Shown here in pieces: positions 8,900 to 17,197 of a stretch of 64,000 nucleotides of DNA; position 1 is the stretch's first letter, and the number at the start of each line of letters is the position of its first letter. The notes beneath the pieces were generated by a model that was not told the origin of the DNA, did no database searches, and saw only the letters and a program-made list of their open reading frames with translations. This DNA comes from Mesorhizobium_G sp050247155 (lineage in GTDB: Bacteria; Pseudomonadota; Alphaproteobacteria; Rhizobiales; Rhizobiaceae), in assembly GCA_050247155.1 (NCBI GenBank), contig JBFWUS010000008.1, positions 37,654 through 101,653 on the forward strand. The letters are read 5' to 3'. Made by a program: the position numbers and the translations under genes.

Positions 8900-9306
8900 C
8901 GGACTGGGCTCTCTTATGTGGAGAAGATTGGCTCAGATACAGCGAAAAGCGACAACACGAAACCCTTTGCGTTGTCCGGCAATCGCCCGGCGTCATGAGA
9001 GGAGACGTATGTAACCATGGCGTGCCGCTGCCTGGCGGAGCCTCCAGACCGCACGTGCGCCACAGCCGCCGCGACAAGCCTGCTGTCGGCCGGCGCGTCG
9101 CCCTCGCGTCATCACAACCGCCTAGATCGTGAATACGGATATCAACCGCTGCTGAACCGAGAGCGATAAAATCGATTTCACGACAAAGTTGCAGGAGTCG
9201 CGCCGTATTTTACCCTAGGTTGCAACCATTCTTTAATTTAGCAGTATTTAATTAAGCCAGGGAGCTATTTCACGTCAAGGCAACGACGGCGGCGTAGGGG
9301 GATTTT
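8900..9306. other. 407-base intergenic region between ilvD and tadE
   Basis: Divergent promoter region for ilvD (minus) and the TadE-like gene (plus). The half nearest tadE is distinctly AT-rich (about 9205-9260) in an otherwise GC-rich window. It holds a possible promoter with TTGCAA at 9220-9225 and TATTTA at 9245-9250, whose 19-base spacing is long. GGGGG at 9297-9301 precedes the ATG at 9307. A 50-codon frame from ATG 9017 has no family resemblance and is not called a gene. Confidence 0.4.
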
Positions 9307-9735
9307 ATGCAAGGAAAAGCCACCGCTTTTAAAGATGACCGCTCAGCGACGACCGCTGTTGAATTTGCGATACTTTCACCGATTTTCATCCTGCTGCTAA
9401 TGGGAATGATAGCCTACGGCATATACTTCGGCGCCAGCCATTCTCTTCAGCAGATTGCGGCAGATGCGACGAGGACAGCTATCGCCGGGTTAGACACGAC
9501 TGAACGGCGAGACCTGGCGATGCGTTTCATTTCGTTGAATGCGCCGACCTATCCTTTCATCGACGCGGCAAAACTTGTGATTGACACCCACGACTCCACC
9601 GCCGACGGCAGTCAGTTCGTTGTCGAACTGAAGTACGACGCCAGACAGTTGCCGATCTGGGGCGTGTTTAAGGACCTCCCATTGCCGGACACGACGATCA
9701 TCAAACGATCGACGATTCGCGTGGGAGGAATCTGA
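9307..9735 (+). CDS. TadE-like pilus assembly protein
   Basis: Protein of 142 residues with a short basic leader, then AVEFAILSPIFILLLMGMIAYG (a single hydrophobic helix near residues 17-38) and the following TadE signature, HSLQQIAADATRTAIAGL. TadE-like pseudopilins are inserted in the inner membrane and processed by the TadV prepilin peptidase, and belong to Flp/Tad pilus machines. The stop overlaps the start of the TadG-like gene by one base, so the two form an operon. The rest of a tad locus is not in this window. Confidence 0.85.
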   Translation: MQGKATAFKDDRSATTAVEFAILSPIFILLLMGMIAYGIYFGASHSLQQIAADATRTAIAGLDTTERRDLAMRFISLNAPTYPFIDAAKLVIDTHDSTADGSQFVVELKYDARQLPIWGVFKDLPLPDTTIIKRSTIRVGGI

Positions 9736-11447
9736 TGGGCATGCGCTTGATATCGGATAAGCTGCTTGGTCGCGGCCGAGGCTTTCTTGCGGATACTTCG
9801 GGCAATTTTGTCATTGTGACCGCTCTCACGATGCCGCTCGCGATCATACTCGCCGCGATCGCCGTCGATGTCGGATCACTCTACACGGAGCGCCGTGCTG
9901 CCCAGGCAATTACCGACCTGGCAGCGATTACCGCCGCCGCCAACCTGAAGCAGCCACGGGCTGCAATAGCGGCGACACTGGCTGACAACGATCTTCGGAA
10001 CGTTGCAATCGATGACGATACACAGGCCCAGCAGACGCATCGACCCGACGAAGCCGTGATGTCGGTCGTTCGCGGGCATTACTCGGGTGATCCGCGAGAA
10101 GCGCCGACCTCGCGATTTAAGGCGGGTTCGGCACCAACGAACAGTGTGAAGGTGTATTACCGCAAGCTCGGCGGGCTCTTTTTCGGCAAATCCCTGATAA
10201 GCGAACCGACAATTACGACCGAGGCGGTAGCGCGTTCGTCGTCTGAAGCGGCATTCTCGGTCGGCTCGCGGCTCTTGCGGCTGGAAGACGGCATCCTGAA
10301 TGCCATCCTGGGCGGCCTGCTTGGCACACGCCTGTCGTTGCGCGCTATGGACTACGAGGCGCTTGCCAGCGCCGACGTTGACGCATTCAAATTCATGGAC
10401 GCGTTGGCGACCAAGCTCAACATAACCGCCGGCACCTACAACGACGTGCTGGATTCCGATGCCAGCGTCGGGCAGGTCGCATCGGCGATTGCGGCCATTC
10501 CTGGTATGGATGATGAGGCGAAAGTAGCCGCTCAAGCGCTGGGCTTGAGCGCTGCGAGGACACTGCCGCTCAAACAACTCATCGGCGTCGGTGATTTCGG
10601 CCAGCTTGGCATAGGCGAGCACGCGGCCGGCCTCGATGCATCAGTTACGGCATTGGAGATGCTGACCGCCGCAGCCGCAGTCGCCAACGGCGACCATCAG
10701 GTTGAAGTCAATCTAGGAACCTCGATCCCTGGCATTCTTGGCGCGAAGCTTCAGCTCGCAGTTGGCGAACCGGCGCAGCAATCGCCATGGTTCTCGATTG
10801 GAGATAAGGGCAAGGTTGTTCGGACGGCTCAGACGAGAACGCTCCTGACGACCAGCATCGGCGGGCCTGGCGGGTTGCTCGGCGCCTCCATCGAACTCCC
10901 CATATATGTCGAGGTTGCCTATGCGGAGGCAAAGCTGAACGACATTTCCTGCACCGGCAACAAGGTGGACTCGGTCAAGGTGGACGCGCGCCCTGGCGTT
11001 GTCACCGCGCAGATCGGCGCCCTGAACGGATCATCGCTGGACGATTTCGACCGGCCGCTCACCCTGGGGCCGGCGACAATCGTGAAGGCGCCATTGGTCA
11101 CGGTAACCGGCCAGGCCTCCGCGGAAATGGCAAACCCCGATTTCAAAACCTTGAAATATGAGCCCGAGGACATCGCCGCCCACTCGATCCAGACAGTCGC
11201 GACGACCAACTTTACACAATCGCTGACAAGCTCACTGTTGAACAACCTGGATCTCAACGTTTCAGTCGCCGGGCTCGGCATCGGGACCGGAAATATCGCC
11301 TCGACCCTGGCCTCCGCATTGCAGCCGGTCACACCCGCCGTCGATAGCTTGCTCAATTCGGTGCTGGAAGCAGTCGGCATTCGATTGGGCGAAGCCGATG
11401 TGCGGGTCGTCGGCGCTGTCTGCAATCGATCGGTTCTTGTTCAATAG
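9735..11447 (+). CDS. TadG-like pilus assembly protein
   Basis: Protein of 570 residues. The N-terminal DTSGNFVIVTALTMPLAIIL carries the single membrane helix near residues 22-45, followed by the TadG-type VDVGSLYTERRAAQAITDLA. The remaining 500 residues are predicted periplasmic, with small-residue-rich and beta-like stretches but no von Willebrand A motif that I can see. It probably partners the preceding TadE-like protein at the inner membrane of a Flp/Tad pilus. Two adjacent cysteine-containing segments near the C-terminus (ISCTGNK and GAVCNRS) could form a disulfide. The start overlaps the previous stop by one base. Confidence 0.8.
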   Translation: MGMRLISDKLLGRGRGFLADTSGNFVIVTALTMPLAIILAAIAVDVGSLYTERRAAQAITDLAAITAAANLKQPRAAIAATLADNDLRNVAIDDDTQAQQTHRPDEAVMSVVRGHYSGDPREAPTSRFKAGSAPTNSVKVYYRKLGGLFFGKSLISEPTITTEAVARSSSEAAFSVGSRLLRLEDGILNAILGGLLGTRLSLRAMDYEALASADVDAFKFMDALATKLNITAGTYNDVLDSDASVGQVASAIAAIPGMDDEAKVAAQALGLSAARTLPLKQLIGVGDFGQLGIGEHAAGLDASVTALEMLTAAAAVANGDHQVEVNLGTSIPGILGAKLQLAVGEPAQQSPWFSIGDKGKVVRTAQTRTLLTTSIGGPGGLLGASIELPIYVEVAYAEAKLNDISCTGNKVDSVKVDARPGVVTAQIGALNGSSLDDFDRPLTLGPATIVKAPLVTVTGQASAEMANPDFKTLKYEPEDIAAHSIQTVATTNFTQSLTSSLLNNLDLNVSVAGLGIGTGNIASTLASALQPVTPAVDSLLNSVLEAVGIRLGEADVRVVGAVCNRSVLVQ

Positions 11448-11639
11448 GTCGACGATCCACAGCCTTTATACGCTATCCGCCAATTGCAACTCGCGGCTTC
11501 ATTGCAAGCCGTCTAATGAAATTACGGCTGCCAGCACAGGGTAACCATCGGCGCTGATTGGCAAATTTCGCTATTTATTATGACAGGCCGATGTGATTTG
11601 AGCCTCCATTGAGACAACAACAATGGAGTGCTGCCCAAA

Positions 11640-13097
11640 ATGGCGTCGAGCCCAGCGAAGGAAAAATGGCCCAACTACGGTGAAATCACCGGTCCCATCG
11701 TGATGATCGGTTTCGGTTCGATCGGGCGCGGCACGCTGCCGCTGATCGAGCGCCATTTCAAATTCGACAAGTCGCGCATGGTAGTCATCGACCCCAGCGA
11801 CGAGAACAAAAAGATCCTCGACGAGCGCGGCATCGCCTTCATCAAATCGGCAGTCACCAAGGACAATTACAAGGACCTGCTCACCCCGCTTCTGACCAAG
11901 GGCGACGGACAGGGCTTCTGCGTCAACCTCTCGGTCGACACCGGCTCGGTCGACCTGATGCGGCTCTGCCGGAAACTCGGCGCACTCTATGTCGATACGG
12001 TGGTCGAGCCTTGGCTCGGCTTCTACTTCGACAAGAACATGAACAATGCCGACCGCACCAACTACGCGTTGCGCGAAACGCTGCTGGCGGAGAAGCGGGA
12101 CAATCCGGGCGGGCCGACGGCCGTCTCCACCTGCGGCGCCAATCCGGGTATGGTATCCTGGTTCGTCAAGCAGGCGCTGCTGAACCTTGCCAAGGATCTC
12201 GGCCTCGAATTCAAGGCACCCGGCCAAGGCGACCGCGAGGGCTGGGCCAAGTTGATGAAGAAGGCTGGCGTGAAGGGCATTCATATCGCCGAACGCGACA
12301 CCCAGCGCACCAAAAAACCCAAGCCGATGAACGTGTTCTGGAACACATGGTCGGTGGAGGGCTTTATTTCTGAGGGCTTGCAGCCGGCGGAACTCGGCTG
12401 GGGCACGCACGAAAAATGGATGCCGAAGAACGGCAAGAAACACAAGGAAGGCTGCAAGGCCGCGATCTATCTGGAGCAGCCCGGCGCGAACACCCGCGTG
12501 CGGAGCTGGTGCCCGACACCCGGCGCGCAATACGGCTTCCTGGTGACGCATAACGAGGCGATTTCGATCGCCGATTATTTCACCGTGCGCAGCAAAAAGG
12601 ATAACGTGAAATACCGGCCGACCTGCCATTACGCCTACCATCCGGCCAATGACGCGGTCCTGTCGCTGGACGAAATGTTCGGCGCAGCTGGAAAGGCGCA
12701 GCCGGTCCACCATGTGCTTGACGAAAACGAGCTGGTCGACGGCGTCGACGAGCTCGGCGTGCTGCTCTACGGCCACGGCAAGAACGCCTATTGGTACGGC
12801 TCGCAGCTCTCGCTGGAAGAAGCCCGCAAATTGGCGCCCTACCAGAACGCGACCGGTTTGCAGGTGACATCGGCGGTGCTGGCCGGCATGGTGTGGGCGC
12901 TGGAAAATCCGAACGCCGGTATCGTCGAGGCGGACGAGACCGACTATCGCCGCTGCCTTGAAGTTCAGTTGCCGTATCTCGGCCCGGTCAAGGGATATTA
13001 CACCAACTGGACCCCGCTGGAGGGACGGCCCGGACTTTTCCCGGAAGACATCGACGAAAAGGACCCTTGGCAATTCCGCAACATTCTAGTGCGTTAA
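11640..13097 (+). CDS. hss: Homospermidine synthase
   Basis: Enzyme of 485 residues that makes homospermidine from putrescine in an NAD-dependent reaction, the main long polyamine of many rhizobia. The N-terminal Rossmann segment GPIVMIGFGSIGRGTLPLIE is intact. The body carries VDTVVEPWLGFYFDKNMNN, STCGANPGMVSWFVKQALL and WCPTPGAQYGFLVTHNEAIS, which are typical of bacterial homospermidine synthases. ATG 11640 was preferred over GTG 11628 because GGAG at 11625-11628 is correctly spaced only for the ATG. It is a single-gene unit on the plus strand, separated from tadG by 192 bases with no obvious terminator. Confidence 0.93.
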   Translation: MASSPAKEKWPNYGEITGPIVMIGFGSIGRGTLPLIERHFKFDKSRMVVIDPSDENKKILDERGIAFIKSAVTKDNYKDLLTPLLTKGDGQGFCVNLSVDTGSVDLMRLCRKLGALYVDTVVEPWLGFYFDKNMNNADRTNYALRETLLAEKRDNPGGPTAVSTCGANPGMVSWFVKQALLNLAKDLGLEFKAPGQGDREGWAKLMKKAGVKGIHIAERDTQRTKKPKPMNVFWNTWSVEGFISEGLQPAELGWGTHEKWMPKNGKKHKEGCKAAIYLEQPGANTRVRSWCPTPGAQYGFLVTHNEAISIADYFTVRSKKDNVKYRPTCHYAYHPANDAVLSLDEMFGAAGKAQPVHHVLDENELVDGVDELGVLLYGHGKNAYWYGSQLSLEEARKLAPYQNATGLQVTSAVLAGMVWALENPNAGIVEADETDYRRCLEVQLPYLGPVKGYYTNWTPLEGRPGLFPEDIDEKDPWQFRNILVR

Positions 13098-13189
13098 GGC
13101 GCTGATTAGGCAACGAAATCGCCTCTTGCCTTGCTTTCTCCCTCATTTCGCGCCATGAAAACCGTGGCGGATCGAGGAGAGGTGCATCC

Positions 13190-13579
13190 ATGACTGGACC
13201 ACGGATTTGGGGTATCTTCGCGGTACTGACCGCGGGAACCCTGGCGGCTGGCTGCTCAACCACTGGCGGGGGTGGCGCCGAAGCGAGAGCGCCCGCGCCG
13301 ACGCACTTCGACGGTGCGTGGATGAGCGCCGACGGGATCGCGGAGTCGCGCTTTGCTGGCGGCGTGTTCACCACGGTAGCCACCGAGAACGGGAACAAGC
13401 TCGCCGACGGCAGCTATGTGTTGACCGATCAGAGAACGGCGCAGATCACCGTGAAATCGCTGATCCGAAACACTACATCCAACGTGACCTGTTTAGCGGC
13501 CACCGAGACCCAGTTGAATTGCACCAGTTCGTCAGGCCAGACCTTTATTCTCAACCGGAAGCCGGCAGCAGCCGCCTGA
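13190..13579 (+). CDS. omp10: Omp10-type outer-membrane lipoprotein
   Basis: Protein of 129 residues with a short signal peptide and the lipobox LAAGC ending at residue 21, so the mature protein starts at a lipidated cysteine. The mature part follows the pattern of Brucella Omp10: FDGAWMSADGIAESRFAGG, FTTVATENGNKLADGSY, then IRNTTSNVTC and TQLNCTSSSGQTF, with a cysteine pair about 13 residues apart that probably forms a disulfide. Omp10-like proteins resemble small beta-barrel protease-inhibitor folds; their exact role is unresolved. A GGAG-like ribosome site (gaggagagg) precedes the ATG. Confidence 0.88.
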   Translation: MTGPRIWGIFAVLTAGTLAAGCSTTGGGGAEARAPAPTHFDGAWMSADGIAESRFAGGVFTTVATENGNKLADGSYVLTDQRTAQITVKSLIRNTTSNVTCLAATETQLNCTSSSGQTFILNRKPAAAA

Positions 13580-13598
13580 CGCGGCTTGGCATACGCTG

Positions 13599-14276
13599 AT
13601 GGCGGCACTTCTTGTCGTCATCGTCTTGGCCGTGGTGTTGCTGCCGCAACTGTGGGTGCAGCACACCATCAAGCGCCATGCCGCGGAGCGCCCGGATCTA
13701 CCCGGCACAGGTGCAGAGCTTGCACGACATCTGCTCAACCGTTTCGATCTCGCGCAAGTGAAGGTGGAAGTGACCGATAAGGGCGATCACTATGATCCGC
13801 TCTCCAAGACGGTAAGGCTTCTGAAGCAGCACCATGACGGACGCTCGCTCTCGGCTGTCGCCGTCGCGGCGCATGAAGTCTCGCACGCCATCCAAGATGC
13901 TCAGGGCGACCGAACGCTGGCGCTGCGGCAGCGGCTGGCGGGCCTGGCTCAGACCACCGATCGTCTGGCGGGCGTCTTCTTCATCGCCGCGCCCTTTCTC
14001 GCCGCCCTCGCCCGCACGCCCCTGGCGCTGGTGCTGGTCATCGGGCTTGGCATCGCCCTTTTGTCCGTCCGAGTCCTGACGACGCTTGTGACACTGCCTG
14101 TCGAGGTAGACGCCTCGTTCGGCAAGGCGCTGCCGATCCTCAAGGACGGAAATTATCTCGACGAAAGGGATATGCCGGCTGTACGCAGCGTGTTGCGGGC
14201 CGCTGCGTTCACCTATCTTGCCGGCGCTTTGATTTCGCTCATCAATCTGGCCCGCTGGGTGCGATTGCTGCGCTGA
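13599..14276 (+). CDS. YugP-like membrane zinc metallopeptidase
   Basis: Protein of 225 residues in the YugP/zinc-dependent neutral peptidase family. A membrane helix spans about residues 1-22, and the zinc site AVAAHEVSHAIQDAQG (HEVSH) lies near residues 90-96. Two further hydrophobic stretches lie at about 120-165 and another near the C-terminus. The last zinc ligand is probably in VEVDASFGKALPIL. The substrate is unknown. It starts 19 bases after the omp10 stop, so co-transcription with the lipoprotein is likely. The canonical YugP has about the same length, so the gene seems complete. Confidence 0.85.
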   Translation: MAALLVVIVLAVVLLPQLWVQHTIKRHAAERPDLPGTGAELARHLLNRFDLAQVKVEVTDKGDHYDPLSKTVRLLKQHHDGRSLSAVAVAAHEVSHAIQDAQGDRTLALRQRLAGLAQTTDRLAGVFFIAAPFLAALARTPLALVLVIGLGIALLSVRVLTTLVTLPVEVDASFGKALPILKDGNYLDERDMPAVRSVLRAAAFTYLAGALISLINLARWVRLLR

Positions 14277-14363
14277 ATGTCAGGCGACAAATCTCACCGC
14301 TCAGCATGGAATCGCGCTAGTCGTGGAAGGTCATGACGCCGCATCATTGTGTCCAGGAAAGCT

Positions 14364-15173
14364 ATGGCATTTCGCATCCTGTCTCTGAATGCCTGGGGCG
14401 GGCGGCTCCACGAAACCTTGCTACCCTATCTCGCAAAGGTCGACGCCGACTTGCTCTGCCTCCAGGAGGTTGTGCGCTCGCATGACGGCCCGTCGGAAAC
14501 GCGATTCTACCGCGACGGACCACTGGAATTGCCACAGCGATCAGATCTGTTTGGTGAGATCGCTGCTTTGTTGCCGGGCTACGATGGTTTCTATCTTCCC
14601 ACGTCGGCGGGTCCATTGTTCGCGGGCACACAAATTATGCCGGCCGAGTTTGGCATTGCGACCTTCATTCGCAAAGGTCTTCCGATCGTCGCGCAAGCGG
14701 CTGACTTCGTTCATGGCTCGTATTCGCCACACGATTGGGGGGATCATCCCCGACCCAGGAACGCTCACTGTGTCCGTCTTTATGATCCTCGCAACCAGAG
14801 ACTGGTCACTGTCGCCCATATGCATGGGCTGCGAACAAAATCTGGAAAGGACGAGTCACCGGAACGGATCGAGCAAGGCAAGGCCCTGCGGCGGTTGATC
14901 GAAAGCGTCTGGCGGCCTGGCGAGCCCCTCATCGTATGCGGCGACTTCAACGTGCTGCCTGGCAGCGCAACGTTCGATATTCTCGGCGAACTCGGCCTGC
15001 GCGACCTTGTGGTAGCGCGTGGCCACGCCGACACACGCACCTCATGGTACGAAAAGACCCCACGCTACGCGGACTACATGCTCGTGACGCCCGATGTCGA
15101 GGTGATGAGGTTCGCTGTCGTCGAACAGCCTGAGGTCTCGGACCACCGGGCGCTTGTTCTGGAGATATCTTGA
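14364..15173 (+). CDS. Endonuclease/exonuclease/phosphatase family protein
   Basis: Protein of 269 residues with the EEP fold motifs in order: LSLNAWGG at the N-terminus (Asn), LCLQEVV (metal-binding Glu) near 37, VTVAHMHG (His), CGDFNVLPGS (Asp and Asn) near 195, and SDHRALVLEI at the C-terminus (Asp-His). All catalytic residues appear present. The substrate could be a phosphodiester in nucleic acid or a phospholipid/inositol phosphate; the sequence does not say. The ATG at 14364, after AGGAAAG, was preferred over the GTG at 14349. No signal peptide is visible. It stands alone between a membrane peptidase and a MarR regulator. Confidence 0.85.
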   Translation: MAFRILSLNAWGGRLHETLLPYLAKVDADLLCLQEVVRSHDGPSETRFYRDGPLELPQRSDLFGEIAALLPGYDGFYLPTSAGPLFAGTQIMPAEFGIATFIRKGLPIVAQAADFVHGSYSPHDWGDHPRPRNAHCVRLYDPRNQRLVTVAHMHGLRTKSGKDESPERIEQGKALRRLIESVWRPGEPLIVCGDFNVLPGSATFDILGELGLRDLVVARGHADTRTSWYEKTPRYADYMLVTPDVEVMRFAVVEQPEVSDHRALVLEIS

Positions 15174-15203
15174 CGCGTCCATCACAGTAGAATGGCCGGC
15201 GCG

Positions 15204-15662
15204 TTACAATTTCCCAAGCAGTTCCGCCAAAGTCTTGGCCTCGGCCTCCGATAGCTTGTCACCCAGATGCCGGCGGATCGCCGCGCCGTAGGTTTCCCAC
15301 ATTTGCGACCGCTTTTGCCGACCAGCGGCAGTGATGACCACCCACTGGCCTCGCCCATCATCGCGAAACGCCTCCCGACGCACCAATCCGTCACGCTCCA
15401 GCCGGTCGATCATGCGCGACAAGTTCGGTTGCGCGAACAGCGTACGCTGCTCGATTTCGAAGGGACGCAAACGGCCCTCCTCCGCGCGGTCAAGTTCCAG
15501 CATCACGTCGTACCAGGTCAGCGGCGGCAGTCCGGCCTGTTTCAGCTCCTGCTCGATGGCCTCGAAGATCTTCCGCTGCGAGCGCATCAGGCCGACCCAG
15601 GCGAGCTCGACGGACTCGGGGATCATTTTCGGCCGGCGGGGTGTGAATGAAGCGTGCGCCAT
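15204..15662 (-). CDS. MarR-family transcriptional regulator
   Basis: Winged-helix regulator of 152 residues. LTWYDVMLELDRAEEGRLRP begins the DNA-binding domain, followed by the recognition helix region LFAQPNLSRMIDRLERDGLV and the wing REAFRDDGRGQWVVITAAGR. It is divergent from a pair of glutathione S-transferase genes. The 83-base gap holds two operator-like palindromes and a good promoter, which suggests repression of the transferases and of itself, relieved by an electrophile or aromatic ligand. Cysteines that could sense oxidants are absent, so a small-molecule ligand is more likely. Start assigned at ATG 15662. Confidence 0.9.
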   Translation of the reverse strand: MAHASFTPRRPKMIPESVELAWVGLMRSQRKIFEAIEQELKQAGLPPLTWYDVMLELDRAEEGRLRPFEIEQRTLFAQPNLSRMIDRLERDGLVRREAFRDDGRGQWVVITAAGRQKRSQMWETYGAAIRRHLGDKLSEAEAKTLAELLGKL

Positions 15663-15680
15663 AGATGCAATTACATCTAT
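15661..15680. promoter_or_regulatory. Palindrome 1, candidate MarR operator
   Basis: Perfect 7-base arms ATAGATG and CATCTAT around a 6-base spacer. It covers the marR start codon and lies just upstream of the -35 element of the GST promoter. Its AGATG-N-CATCT core recurs in the second palindrome. Confidence 0.6.
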
Positions 15681-15681
15681 C

Positions 15682-15710
15682 TTGACAGCAAGCGCAAGGT
15701 CGCCTATTTA
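15682..15710 (+). promoter_or_regulatory. Sigma-70-type promoter of the GST operon
   Basis: TTGACA at 15682-15687, a 17-base spacer and TATTTA at 15705-15710. It points towards the first GST gene and is flanked on both sides by operator-like palindromes. Confidence 0.55.
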
Positions 15711-15731
15711 GATGCATGTGAATGTATCTAA
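15708..15731. promoter_or_regulatory. Palindrome 2, candidate MarR operator
   Basis: Arms TTAGATGCAT and ATGTATCTAA with a 4-base spacer and one mismatch. It overlaps the -10 element and the expected start of transcription of the GST genes, a position that would block RNA polymerase when occupied. Confidence 0.6.
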
Positions 15732-15745
15732 TCGGAGAGACCACC

Positions 15746-16372
15746 ATGAAACTTTACTACGCCCCAGGCGCCTGCTCGCTGTCGCCGCATATCGTGGCGC
15801 GCGAAGCCGGCCTCGATATCGATCTTGAACGAGTCGACATCACAAAAATGCCGCGTCGCACCCAGTCAGGCGCCGACTATGCCTCCATCAACCCAAACCT
15901 CTACGTGCCGGCGCTGGAGTTGGACGATGGTTCCATCCTGACCGAAGTTGGGGCTATCGTGCAGTACCTGGCGGATTTGAAGCCGTCGTCCGGCCTTGCA
16001 CCGATGGTGGGCGCCGTGCCGCGCTATCGCTTCATCTCCTGGCTCAGCTTCATCGCCACGGAATTGCACAAGCACTACAGCCCGTGGCTCTTTCATCCGG
16101 ACTACGGCACGCAGGTGCAGGACATCGCCCGCGGCAAGATCGCCACCCGCTTGGCTCATGTCGAACGCGAATTGGCGGCCGGCGGACCGTACCTGATGGG
16201 CAAGCAGTTTACGGCGGCGGACGCCTATCTGTTCACAATCGCTGGCTGGTCTCGCTTCGTGAAGGTCGATCTCATGCCCTACCCAGCCCTTCGTGCCTTC
16301 ATGGATCGCGTCGCCGCCCGACCAGCGGTGCAGCAGGCTTTGCAGGCCGAAGGCCTGAAGGCGGCGGCATGA
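15746..16372 (+). CDS. Glutathione S-transferase, beta-class-like
   Basis: Protein of 208 residues. The N-terminal thioredoxin-like domain starts MKLYYAPGACSLSPHIVARE, with the cysteine at position 10 that beta-class enzymes use, and contains the cis-proline region NLYVPALELDDGS and the glutathione-binding LTEVGAIVQYLAD. The C-terminal helical domain has the conserved FTAADAYLF motif. It probably conjugates or reduces electrophiles in the cytoplasm. GGAGAG precedes the ATG at 15746. It is divergent from marR and under the candidate promoter at 15682-15710. The next GST gene begins at an ATGA overlap with this stop. Confidence 0.92.
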   Translation: MKLYYAPGACSLSPHIVAREAGLDIDLERVDITKMPRRTQSGADYASINPNLYVPALELDDGSILTEVGAIVQYLADLKPSSGLAPMVGAVPRYRFISWLSFIATELHKHYSPWLFHPDYGTQVQDIARGKIATRLAHVERELAAGGPYLMGKQFTAADAYLFTIAGWSRFVKVDLMPYPALRAFMDRVAARPAVQQALQAEGLKAAA

Positions 16373-17061
16373 ATAACGTCGCAAACCCCCGGCTGACCTT
16401 GGTCAGCCATCACCTTTGCCCGTACGTCCAGCGCGCCGCCATCGCGCTGGCCGAAAAAGGCGTTCCGTTCGAGCGGATCGTCGTCGACCTCGCAAACAAG
16501 CCCGACTGGTTTCTGAAGATTTCGCCACTCGGCAAAGTACCCCTGCTGATCGTACGCAAGGACGATGGCTCGGAGGCGGTCATCTTCGAAAGCGCCGTGA
16601 TCTGCGAATATCTGGAGGAGACGCAAGACGGTCCCGCGCTTCACCCGACAGATCCGCTGGAGCGTGCGCAGCATCGCGCCTGGATCGAGTTCGGGTCTTC
16701 AATTTTGGGCGACCTCTGGGGCTTCGAGACTGCCACCGATGCGTCGACCTATGCGGCGAAGCTCGACGCCTTGACGCAAAAGTTCGCTCGCGTCGAAACG
16801 ACGTTGGGATCAGGCCCTTACTTCGCCGGCGACCATTTTTCGATGGTGGACGCCGTATTCGCGCCAATCTTCCGCTATTTCGACGTGTTCGAGGCTCTTG
16901 GCATGCCTTCGATGTTCGACGCCATGCCGAAGGTGAAGGCATGGCGTGCAGCCCTGGCGCGGCGGCCGAGCGTGATCGCGGCCGTCGACGATGGTTACGG
17001 CCAAAGATTGCGGGATTTCCTGCGCGGCCATGACGCACACCTGCTCAAACTGGCTGCCTGA
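16369..17061 (+). CDS. Glutathione S-transferase
   Basis: Protein of 230 residues. The thioredoxin-like domain begins LTLVSHHLCPYVQRAAIALA, with the CPYV motif of omega/lambda-like transferases, where cysteine is the catalytic residue. ISPLGKVPLLIV and the glutathione-binding EAVIFESAVICEYLEE follow. The C-terminal helical domain contains FSMVDAVFAPIFRYFD. The start at 16369 overlaps the upstream GST stop (ATGA), so the pair is translationally coupled. A longer open frame upstream is only read-through over the first GST. A cysteine-type GST commonly has thiol-transferase or dehydroascorbate/dehalogenase-like activity; the substrate here is unknown. Confidence 0.9.
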   Translation: MNNVANPRLTLVSHHLCPYVQRAAIALAEKGVPFERIVVDLANKPDWFLKISPLGKVPLLIVRKDDGSEAVIFESAVICEYLEETQDGPALHPTDPLERAQHRAWIEFGSSILGDLWGFETATDASTYAAKLDALTQKFARVETTLGSGPYFAGDHFSMVDAVFAPIFRYFDVFEALGMPSMFDAMPKVKAWRAALARRPSVIAAVDDGYGQRLRDFLRGHDAHLLKLAA

Positions 17062-17197
17062 CACGGCGTAAGAGTGATCGTCCGGTTGCCGGCGCGAGCA
17101 CAAATCACTCCTCGAAATGGCGCAAGGCGGATTCATGTCGGCTTGCGCGCTTCACTGCCCATTGCGATAGTGCCGCCGCACTTGCGGGGAGGACTTT

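Noticed and set aside
8811..9132. Small frames in the ilvD-tadE gap, including a 50-codon frame from 9017
   Set aside because: Weak ribosome spacing, Arg/Pro/Ser-rich composition and no resemblance to known leaders; no branched-chain-rich peptide that would suggest ilvD attenuation.
11571..13073. 500-codon frame opposite homospermidine synthase
   Set aside because: Same effect of codon bias on the opposite strand; the product has no family resemblance.
16084..16368. N-terminal extension of the second GST gene
   Set aside because: It lies within the first GST gene in another frame; the ATG at 16369 with an ATGA overlap gives a normal GST N-terminus.
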